This document shows positions 7,694 to 14,241 of a stretch of 26,894 bases of DNA, piece after piece. Positions within the stretch are counted from its first letter, which is position 1. The number at the start of each line of letters is the position of its first letter. The notes beneath the pieces are model-generated. The model saw nothing but the letters and a program-made list of their open reading frames with translations. It made no database searches and was not told the DNA's origin. The stretch lies in assembly GCA_900552755.1 (NCBI GenBank), contig USAY01000010.1, forward strand, positions 1-26,894, read 5' to 3'. The stretch comes from an uncultured Collinsella sp. (GTDB lineage Bacteria; Actinomycetota; Coriobacteriia; Coriobacteriales; Coriobacteriaceae). The translations under genes were made by a program, and so were the position numbers.

Positions 7694-8875
7694 ATGCTAT
7701 TTGTAAATCGGCTGGTACATACGCTTGTTCCCGGCAGCGAGAGCGAGCCGGTCGATGCATCTTGCCGCACCAACGCGGGCTTTTCCGCAAGCCTCGTCTG
7801 CATTGGCCTCAACATCACCCTGTGCCTGGCCAAGGGCATCGCGGGCCTGCTCGCCGGCTCCGTCTCCCTCATCGCCGACGCTTTCAACAACCTCTCCGAT
7901 GCCTCGAGCAACATCGTAAGCCTGCTCGGGTTCCGCCTTGCCAGCCGCCCGGCAGACGAAGGCCACCCCTATGGCCACGGCCGCTACGAGTACCTAGCCG
8001 GTCTGTTCGTCGCCGTCCTGGTTTGCGCCGTCGGCATCAACCTGATCCTCGAGTCGGTCACTAAGATCATCAAGCCTTCCCCCACTGCATATTCGGTGCT
8101 CTCCTTAGCCGCCCTCGTCTTGTCCATGCTCGTTAAGCTCTGGATGGCCGCGTTCAACCGCACGTTGGGCGACCGCATCGACTCGGAGACGCTCATCGCC
8201 ACAGCACAGGACTCCAAAAACGACGTCATCACCTCGGGCTCGGTCCTGGTGGCGGCGCTTATTTCGCAGACGACCGGCTTTGACCTCGATGGCTGGGCAG
8301 GCCTGGGTGTGGGCATCTTCATCTGCATCAGCGGCCTGGGCCTGGTGCGCGACGCCATCAGCCCGCTGTTAGGACAAGCGCCCGACCCCAAGCTCGTCCA
8401 GGAAATCCGCGACAGGATTATGTCGTACCCCCAGGTCTTGGGCACACACGACCTCATGGTGCACGACTACGGCCCCGGTCGTCAGTTTGCCAGCGCCCAC
8501 GTGGAGATGCCCGGCGAGGGCGACGCATTTGAGCACCACGAGATTTTGGACACCATCGAGCACGATATCAAACGGCAGATGGGCATCGGTATCACGCTGC
8601 ACTGCGACCCCATCGCCACCACCGGCGACGACCTACGCGGCTGGGTCAAGCGCGGCGTCATGCAGATCGACCCCGCGCTCTCCATCCACGACCTGCACGA
8701 GCACGACGGGTTCGTTTCGTTTGACCTGGTGCGTCCCGACGGCTTTGACATATCCGACGAGGAGCTGCTGGAGCTCGTCACGCGCATCGTGCACGAGCGC
8801 CGGCCCGACGTCTCGTGCGTCGTCACGTTTGATTCGGGCTTTAGCTCGCCCGAGCGTCCGGCCGAGCAACTGTAG
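7694..8875 (+). CDS. Cation diffusion facilitator, probably manganese-type, with two C-terminal domains
   Basis: 393 residues from the ATG at 7694, chosen because GAGGA (7681-7685) lies 8 bases upstream; a longer frame from 7535 has no such support. The N-terminal part has the six-helix CDF fold with the hallmark HPYGHGRYEYLAG (91-103). The transport-site residues are N65/D69 in TM2 (NNLSD) and D173/D177 in TM5 (DSKND). This Asn-Asp-Asp-Asp set is the one associated with manganese exporters of the MntE type rather than zinc exporters, which carry His in TM5. The cytoplasmic domain (about 215-300) is followed by a second, similar copy (about 310-385), making the protein about 90 residues longer than usual. 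It probably exports Mn2+ (or Fe2+) using the proton gradient; the substrate is inferred. Confidence 0.9.
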   Translation: MLFVNRLVHTLVPGSESEPVDASCRTNAGFSASLVCIGLNITLCLAKGIAGLLAGSVSLIADAFNNLSDASSNIVSLLGFRLASRPADEGHPYGHGRYEYLAGLFVAVLVCAVGINLILESVTKIIKPSPTAYSVLSLAALVLSMLVKLWMAAFNRTLGDRIDSETLIATAQDSKNDVITSGSVLVAALISQTTGFDLDGWAGLGVGIFICISGLGLVRDAISPLLGQAPDPKLVQEIRDRIMSYPQVLGTHDLMVHDYGPGRQFASAHVEMPGEGDAFEHHEILDTIEHDIKRQMGIGITLHCDPIATTGDDLRGWVKRGVMQIDPALSIHDLHEHDGFVSFDLVRPDGFDISDEELLELVTRIVHERRPDVSCVVTFDSGFSSPERPAEQL

Positions 8876-8887
8876 CCCGCTTAACAG

Positions 8888-9877
8888 CTAGTTTCCCTGC
8901 GCGCCCGAGATGCCGTTTTGTAGGGCGTTCCAGGCATCCGTCGCCATGTCGCCCAAGTTCTGCGCGGTATCGCCCAGATTTTGTGCCGTATCGCCCAGCT
9001 CTTGCGCCTTGTCTCCCAACTCCTGCGCCTTGTTGCTCAAGTCCTCCAGCGTATTGGAGCTCGAGCTGTCGGTACCGCTTTGGCCGTCGGACGAGTTGCC
9101 CGAACTGTTCTTGTGCGTGAGTTGAATTTCGAGGTTGCCGTTGTCGTTATAGTAGGCAGAAGCAACGACCCAGTTGGCATCGACGACGGGCGTTGAGCCA
9201 TCATCAGTCAGGACCACGGCATTCGAAAGATCGGCGCCGCGCGACTTGAGAAGCTTCTTGGCGTTGGACCAATACTGCCCCGGGATATCGCTCAGATCGA
9301 CGGTGCTAGACGAGGCGGACTCGGTTTGCTCGGCAGCGGTATCGGCCGTTGAGCTCCCCCGCTTGTTGAGCATGCCCGACACGATGGCAAACACAACCGA
9401 CAGCGCAAAGAAAATCGCCAGCACGATGAGGATCTTCTTGATCACGCTCGACGAACGCGACGGCCTCTTCTCCTCGTCTTCGCTATATTGCGGAATCGAC
9501 TTGGGGTACTCGCGATACGGCTCGCGCGACTCGTAGCGAGGCTGCGCCGTGCGAGGCATATACGTCGTCTGCTGAGGCTGCGGAATGGGATTTTGCGGCA
9601 GGTTGTCATAGGGATTCGGCGTCGAGGCAGCATAAGAATCCTGCGGCGTGTAATCAAACGGATCCGGAGCTGCGTTGCCATAGGGGCCTTGCGAAGATGC
9701 AGCGTAAGAATCCTGCGCCGTGTCGCCATAGCCCATAACCCGGGTGGGCTCGGCAGAAGGCTGCGTCGCGGCGGGGTCGGCATAACCGGGGTTGGGAACA
9801 ACGCGGGTCGCATCGGCGCTATCGCCAGCCTGCGCGGAACCGTAGCCGCCCATCACGGTTGTCTTGTCCTGATCCAT
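8888..9877 (-). CDS. Single-pass membrane protein with disordered N-terminus and heptad-repeat C-terminus
   Basis: 329 residues. Residues 1-145 are Pro/Gln/Tyr/Ser-rich and disordered, with three Thr-Val motifs (TTVMGG, TRVVPN, TRVMGY). A membrane helix at about 148-170 follows basic residues (IKK), so the N-terminus should be cytoplasmic. The outer part has a small folded region (about 195-256, DIPGQYWSNAKKLLKSRGA) and a Ser/Gly linker. It ends in four tandem 7-residue repeats (K/T)AQ(E/N)LGD at 283-310, likely an amphipathic helix or coiled coil. AAGGA lies 8 bases before the ATG. The gene ends 12 bases from the convergent CDF gene. The Thr-Val motifs resemble substrates of Ser/Thr kinases or FHA ligands, which is only inference. 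Function unknown. Confidence 0.85.
   Translation of the reverse strand: MDQDKTTVMGGYGSAQAGDSADATRVVPNPGYADPAATQPSAEPTRVMGYGDTAQDSYAASSQGPYGNAAPDPFDYTPQDSYAASTPNPYDNLPQNPIPQPQQTTYMPRTAQPRYESREPYREYPKSIPQYSEDEEKRPSRSSSVIKKILIVLAIFFALSVVFAIVSGMLNKRGSSTADTAAEQTESASSSTVDLSDIPGQYWSNAKKLLKSRGADLSNAVVLTDDGSTPVVDANWVVASAYYNDNGNLEIQLTHKNSSGNSSDGQSGTDSSSSNTLEDLSNKAQELGDKAQELGDTAQNLGDTAQNLGDMATDAWNALQNGISGAQGN
8948..9031 (-). repeat. Four tandem 21-bp (7-residue) repeats
   Basis: Four consecutive copies encoding (K/T)AQ(E/N)LGD, residues 283-310 of the membrane protein. The copies are clearly alike at DNA level, with recurring TCGCCCA and GCGCC/GTGCC blocks, so they are prone to slippage. Confidence 0.85.
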
Positions 9878-9994
9878 GCAACGATTCCTTTCCGTCGCGC
9901 GTGAGCCTCAAGTTATCCATGCATTCTACCCGCGCAAAAGCCTATGATGGGCAGAGTCCGTCGGTATCTACAAGACATGCGCGGGCCTAAGGAT

Positions 9995-10031
9995 CAAAAA
10001 GCCCCGCCGGGCCTTGTGGGCACGGCGGGGC
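9995..10031 (-). terminator. Terminator after fhs
   Basis: On the minus strand a 9-bp GC-only stem (10023-10031 with 10001-10009) is followed by TTTTT. It lies 26 bases past the fhs stop and separates fhs from the membrane protein gene. Confidence 0.88.
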
Positions 10032-10056
10032 GGACAAGCAGCTATGGACAGCAGAC

Positions 10057-11724
10057 TTAGAACAGGCCGGTGATGTTGCCGTCGTTGTCGACGTCGATGT
10101 TCTCGGCCGCGGGCACCTTGGGCAGACCCGGCATGGTCAGAACGCTGCCGGTCAGCGCGACCACAAAGTGGGCACCGGCGGAAACCTTGAGCTCACGCAC
10201 GGTGATGCGGAAGTTCTCGGGAGCGCCCAGGGCCTTGGCGTTGTCGCTAAAGCTGTACTGCGTCTTGGCGACGCACACCGGCAGGTTGCCAAAGCCGTTC
10301 TCGCGCAGCTCGGCGAGCTGGCGCTTGGCGGCCGGCGTAAAGTCAACGCCGTCGGCGCGGTAGACCTTGGTGGCAACGGCCTCGAGGGCATCAGCGACAT
10401 CAGCGCCGTCCTCATAGGCAAACTTGAGCTCGCTCGGCTGCTCAATCAGACGCATGACCTCATCGGCCAGCTCGAGCGCGCCCTCGCCGCCCTTGGCCCA
10501 GACCTCGGAAAGCTTAACGTTGACGCCGAGCTTCTGGCACTCGGACTCGATGAGTGCAAGCTCAGCCTCGGTGTCCGTCGGGAAGCGGTTGATGGCGACC
10601 ACGCAGGGCAGACCATAAACGTTCTGGATGTTGTCGACATGACGCAGCAAGTTGGGCATGCCAGCCTTGAGTGCCTCGAGGTTCTCCTCGTTGAGGTCGG
10701 CCTTGGCGACGCCACCGTTGTACTTAAGCGCACGAGCGGTCGCGACGACCACGACGGCGCTGGGGCGAACGCCCGTCATGCGGCACTTGATGTCGAGGAA
10801 CTTCTCGGCACCCAGATCGGCACCGAAGCCGGCCTCGGTAATGGCAACATCGCCAAAGCGCATCGCCATACGCGTGGCCATAATAGAGTTGCAGCCGTGG
10901 GCAATGTTGGCGAAGGGACCGCCGTGGACAAACGCGGGCGTGCCCTCGAGCGTTTGCACCAGGTTGGGCTTAAGCGCGTCCTTAAGCAACGCGGCCATGG
11001 CACCCTGGGCCTTGAGGTCGCGGGCACGGACGGGCTCGCCGGCAAAGCTATAGCCGACGACAATCTCACCCAAGCGTTCCTTGAGGTCGTTGATGCTCGT
11101 AGACAGGCACAGGATTGCCATGACCTCGGAGGCAACGGTGATGTCGAAGCCGTCCTCGCGCGGCACACCTTGGGCCTTACCGCCAATGCCATCGATAACA
11201 TGGCGCAGCTGACGGTCGTTCATGTCGACGACGCGCTTCCAGGTGATGCGCTTAACGTCAATACCGAGCTGATTGCCCTGCTGGATGTGGTTATCGAGCA
11301 TGGCGGCCAGCAGGTTGTTGGCAGCACCGATGGCATGGAAGTCGCCGGTAAAGTGCAGGTTGATGTCCTCCATGGGAATGACCTGGGCCCAACCGCCGCC
11401 AGCGGCACCGCCCTTGACGCCAAAGACGGGACCGAGCGAAGGCTCACGCAGGGCCACGGCGCTCTTGATACCGCGACGACGCAGGCCATCGGCCAGACCG
11501 ATGGTCGTGGTGGTCTTGCCCTCGCCCGCGGGCGTTGGGTTGATAGCGGTCACGAGGACGAGCTTGGCCTGGTGATCAGTCGGCTCGTTGAGCAGTGAAT
11601 AGTCGACCTTAGCCTTGTCGAAGCCGTACGGAATAAGGTGCTTAACGTCGACGCCGGCGTTCTTGGCCACCTCGGTAATAGGCAGCGGCGTGACAGAACG
11701 TGCGATTTCGATGTCAGTAGGCAT
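10057..11724 (-). CDS. fhs: Formate-tetrahydrofolate ligase
   Basis: 555 residues, the usual length for the family. It makes 10-formyl-tetrahydrofolate from formate, tetrahydrofolate and ATP, feeding purine and other one-carbon synthesis in the cytoplasm. The ATP-binding loop TPAGEGKT is at 64-71, followed by the family blocks ALREPSLGPVFGVKGGAAGGG, EDINLHFTGDFHAI and FVHGGPFANIAHGCNS. The start is the ATG at 11724 (MPTDIEIARS), with AAAGGA 6 bases upstream; the longer open frame to 11799 is not coding. It is bounded by its own terminator and a candidate promoter, so it is probably monocistronic. In fermentative gut Actinobacteria it can serve formate assimilation; a Wood-Ljungdahl pathway cannot be concluded from this gene. 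Confidence 0.98.
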   Translation of the reverse strand: MPTDIEIARSVTPLPITEVAKNAGVDVKHLIPYGFDKAKVDYSLLNEPTDHQAKLVLVTAINPTPAGEGKTTTTIGLADGLRRRGIKSAVALREPSLGPVFGVKGGAAGGGWAQVIPMEDINLHFTGDFHAIGAANNLLAAMLDNHIQQGNQLGIDVKRITWKRVVDMNDRQLRHVIDGIGGKAQGVPREDGFDITVASEVMAILCLSTSINDLKERLGEIVVGYSFAGEPVRARDLKAQGAMAALLKDALKPNLVQTLEGTPAFVHGGPFANIAHGCNSIMATRMAMRFGDVAITEAGFGADLGAEKFLDIKCRMTGVRPSAVVVVATARALKYNGGVAKADLNEENLEALKAGMPNLLRHVDNIQNVYGLPCVVAINRFPTDTEAELALIESECQKLGVNVKLSEVWAKGGEGALELADEVMRLIEQPSELKFAYEDGADVADALEAVATKVYRADGVDFTPAAKRQLAELRENGFGNLPVCVAKTQYSFSDNAKALGAPENFRITVRELKVSAGAHFVVALTGSVLTMPGLPKVPAAENIDVDNDGNITGLF

Positions 11725-11764
11725 GGGCGGTCCTTTCGTTACCGAATGAGAAAAAGACCAATTC

Positions 11765-11792
11765 AGCATAGCACGGGCGCGCAATAGTAAAA
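11765..11792 (-). promoter_or_regulatory. Candidate sigma-70-type promoter of fhs
   Basis: On the minus strand TTTTAC (11787-11792) and TATGCT (11765-11770) are separated by 16 bases, about 40 bases before the fhs start codon. The -35 match is weak. Confidence 0.35.
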
Positions 11793-11868
11793 CGCCCATA
11801 ACCGATGAACGGCGATATGTTTACCCGATGCCCAGCGATAGTCCAACAGCCCGCCAAAACAAAACGCC

Positions 11869-12936
11869 CTAAACGGTAGGTTCAATCCCCAGGTGCTCAA
11901 AGGTGCGGAGGGTTGCCTGACGGCCCTGCGGCGTACGAATCATCAATCCGCACTGCAGCAAATAGGGCTCATAGACATCCTCGAGCGTGCCCGGGTCCTC
12001 GCCCACCGCGCTGGCAAGGGTCGTAAGTCCCACGGCGCGACCGGAGAACGTCTTGGCGAGCGTCTCCAAAATGCGAATATCCATCCAGTCCAGACCGAGC
12101 TCGTCGATCTCGAAGAACTCGAGCGCCTGGCGACAGATATCGAGCTCGATGGGGCCGTTGCCGCGCACCTGTGCGTAATCGCGCACGCGCTTGAGCAGAC
12201 GGTTGGCAAGACGTGGCGTGCCGCGCGAACGCGAGCCGATCTCGAGTGCACTGGGATGGTCGATCGTCACGCCCAGGATAGTCGCCGAGCGCGTCACAAT
12301 CTGCGCGAGCTCCTCGACCGTGTAGTAATCCAGGCGATATGAAATGCCAAAGCGGTCGCGCAACGGGCCGGTCAACATGCCTGAGCGGGTCGTTGCCGCC
12401 ACCAGCGTAAACTTGGGGATATCCAGGCGAATCGAGCGCGCCGCCGGACCCTTGCCAATCACGATATCGAGGGCAAAGTCCTCCATCGCGGGGTACAGGA
12501 CCTCCTCGACCGAACGGTTGAGGCGGTGGATCTCGTCGATAAACAGCACATCGCCCGGCTGCAAGTTAGTAAGGATGGCCGCCAGGTCGCCCGTGCGCGC
12601 GATGGCAGGGCCACTCGTGGTCTTGATCTGAGCGCCCAGCTCGTTGGCGATAACGGTGGCCAGCGTGGTCTTGCCCAGGCCCGGAGGACCCGAGAAGATC
12701 ACGTGGTCGAGCGTCTCGCCACGGCTCTGCGCCGCTTCGATCAACACGCGCAGGCTCTGCTTGATGTGCTCCTGGCCGCAGTAATCGTCCAGGCGCTGAG
12801 GGCGCAAAGTGCGGTCGACATCGAGATCCTCGGCCGTCAGCTCCGAGCCCACCATGCGCTCGCCGTGCGCCATGGATGCCGCCGGCGAGTTACCGGGCGT
12901 CGCCCACAAGTCCTGAGAGTCATCGGCTTCCCACAT
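11869..12936 (-). CDS. ruvB: Holliday junction branch-migration ATPase RuvB
   Basis: 355 residues from the ATG at 12936. It is the hexameric AAA+ motor that drives branch migration at Holliday junctions with RuvA. Walker A GPPGLGKT is at 83-90; Walker B is FIDEIHR, sensor 1 is AATTRSG, and the arginine-finger region is GPLRDRFG. A C-terminal winged helix with RTPQGR follows. There is an unusual N-terminal extension of about 30 residues before the conserved RTLRPQ-LDDY start of the family. The ATG overlaps the ruvA stop as TGATG, which indicates translational coupling; a GTG one codon earlier is the alternative. It is the last gene of ruvC-ruvA-ruvB. Confidence 0.98.
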   Translation of the reverse strand: MWEADDSQDLWATPGNSPAASMAHGERMVGSELTAEDLDVDRTLRPQRLDDYCGQEHIKQSLRVLIEAAQSRGETLDHVIFSGPPGLGKTTLATVIANELGAQIKTTSGPAIARTGDLAAILTNLQPGDVLFIDEIHRLNRSVEEVLYPAMEDFALDIVIGKGPAARSIRLDIPKFTLVAATTRSGMLTGPLRDRFGISYRLDYYTVEELAQIVTRSATILGVTIDHPSALEIGSRSRGTPRLANRLLKRVRDYAQVRGNGPIELDICRQALEFFEIDELGLDWMDIRILETLAKTFSGRAVGLTTLASAVGEDPGTLEDVYEPYLLQCGLMIRTPQGRQATLRTFEHLGIEPTV

Positions 12937-13556
12937 CACGCATCCATTCCGAGTCGCTTAAGCGCCGCGCCGAGCAGATCCTCGACACGCATATTCTGCC
13001 CATCATACCCGCTCAGGGCAACATCGGTCTCCTGCGGGCTAAAGCCCATGGAAAGGAGCGCCGCACGGGCATCATCGATCACCGAGGGAGCGGCAGCGGG
13101 CACGGGCATCGCAACCTGTCCGGGAATCACGTCGACCGGCACAAAGCCCTTATCCTTGGCAAAGGTGCTCTTGAGTTCCAGGATCAGGCGCTGAGCTGTC
13201 TTTTTGCCCACACCGGGTACCTTGGCCATGCCCTTGTCGTCCTCGGCCATCACCAGCGAATACAGCTGCCCCACGGTATAGGTGGAAAGCACGGCAAGCG
13301 CCAGGCGCGGGCCAACGCCCGAAACGGACACGAGCCGGTCGAACATCATGCGCTCATCCTTTGAGGAAAAACCGAAAAGTGTCATGGCGTCCTCGCGCAC
13401 CTGCATGCGCGTGTAGAGGCAGACCTCGCCACCGGGCGTCGGCAACGTGGCCGCAGTGCTGCCCGAGATGCCGAGCTCAAAGCCAACGCCCGACACATCG
13501 ACGACAGCAGAGCTTATCGTGGCCTCGACAAGCGTTCCGTGGAGCTGGGAAATCAT
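12936..13556 (-). CDS. ruvA: Holliday junction-binding protein RuvA
   Basis: 206 residues. RuvA tetramers bind the four-way junction and load RuvB. Domain I is the OB fold (1-65, starting MISQLHGTL). Domain II has two helix-hairpin-helix motifs, VSGVGPRLALAV (78-89) and VPGVGKKTAQRL (113-124). A flexible linker is followed by the small domain III (about 160-206, DDARAALLSMGFSPQETDVAL) that contacts RuvB. The start is the ATG at 13556, which overlaps the ruvC stop (TGATG); AGAGGA lies 11 bases upstream inside ruvC. The long open frame upstream of this ATG is read in the wrong frame through ruvC and is not coding. Confidence 0.98.
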   Translation of the reverse strand: MISQLHGTLVEATISSAVVDVSGVGFELGISGSTAATLPTPGGEVCLYTRMQVREDAMTLFGFSSKDERMMFDRLVSVSGVGPRLALAVLSTYTVGQLYSLVMAEDDKGMAKVPGVGKKTAQRLILELKSTFAKDKGFVPVDVIPGQVAMPVPAAAPSVIDDARAALLSMGFSPQETDVALSGYDGQNMRVEDLLGAALKRLGMDA

Positions 13557-14077
13557 CAGTATCCGGTTCCTCTCTGTTGATAGAACTCGCCACCGGTGAG
13601 GGCGCGGGTGCGGCTGAGGTTTACGTGGCAGATGGCGCAGGCCAGGGCATCGGCGGCATGGTCGGGATGCGGGTCGTGATCGAGCTGTGTGAGTGTGCGT
13701 ACCATGTAGGCGACCTGCCGCTTGTCCGCGGCGCCAGTGCCCACCACAGCCTGTTTGATCTGCATGGGCGTGTACTCGCCAATCTCGAGCGCGCATTCCG
13801 AAAGTGCGACGAGTGCAGCACCGCGGGCATGCGCCGTGGGGATGGCCGAACGAACGTTGGCGCCAAAGTAGATGCTCTCGACAGCAGCCGTGTCGGGTCG
13901 ATAACGCTCAACGACATCCTTAAGGTCATGGGCGATATGCGACAGGCGCACCGCGAGCGGACTTCCGGCACTGGTCTCGATGCAGCCATAGGCACGGCAG
14001 CGAACCTCGCCACGCCGCTCCTCGATAATCCCCCAACCCGTATGAGCCAAACCGGGGTCGATACCCAAAATGACCAA
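13556..14077 (-). CDS. ruvC: Crossover junction endodeoxyribonuclease RuvC, TTG start
   Basis: 173 residues. It is the dimeric resolvase that nicks Holliday junctions symmetrically. The RNase H-fold catalytic acids are visible: D7 in GIDPG, E67 in AVESIY, and D139/H140 with D143 in HPDHAADALA. The first codon is TTG at 14075-14077, because MVILGIDPG is the conserved N-terminus and GGGGAGG (14083-14089) lies 5 bases upstream; no ATG fits. It is the first gene of ruvC-ruvA-ruvB, with a LexA-like box and a -10 element about 55-75 bases upstream. Confidence 0.97.
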   Translation of the reverse strand: MVILGIDPGLAHTGWGIIEERRGEVRCRAYGCIETSAGSPLAVRLSHIAHDLKDVVERYRPDTAAVESIYFGANVRSAIPTAHARGAALVALSECALEIGEYTPMQIKQAVVGTGAADKRQVAYMVRTLTQLDHDPHPDHAADALACAICHVNLSRTRALTGGEFYQQRGTGY

Positions 14078-14082
14078 GCCAA

Positions 14083-14089
14083 CCTCCCC
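14083..14089 (-). promoter_or_regulatory. Ribosome binding site fixing the ruvC TTG start
   Basis: GGGGAGG on the minus strand, 5 bases before the TTG. It is the feature that decides the non-ATG start. Confidence 0.8.
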
Positions 14090-14132
14090 TCATCTTTTGC
14101 CAAGCACAAGGCAAGGCCCCGCACATCATTCA

Positions 14133-14146
14133 CGAACGTCTGTTCT
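14133..14146 (-). promoter_or_regulatory. LexA (SOS) box in front of ruvCAB
   Basis: The minus strand reads AGAACAGACGTTCG. The Gram-positive LexA/DinR consensus is CGAACRNRYGTTYG; only the first base differs. It abuts the -10-like TATTCT (14147-14152), so bound LexA would block the promoter, and the operon is a classic SOS target. Confidence 0.75.
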
Positions 14147-14152
14147 AGAATA
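14147..14152 (-). promoter_or_regulatory. -10 element of the ruvCAB promoter
   Basis: TATTCT on the minus strand, directly before the LexA box. I see no convincing -35 hexamer at 16-18 bases, so the promoter assignment rests mainly on position. Confidence 0.4.
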
Positions 14153-14241
14153 ACACAACGGGGGCAAAGTGCTTAAAGCAAGATAGATTCGGCAGAAGCA
14201 ATGTGTGTAAGAGAATCTCTCCCGCAATGTTTCCGTCTGCC

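Noticed and set aside
13557..13796. 5' extension of the ruvA frame
   Set aside because: It runs through ruvC in another frame and is Arg/His/Pro-rich; the conserved RuvA N-terminus begins at the ATG at 13556.
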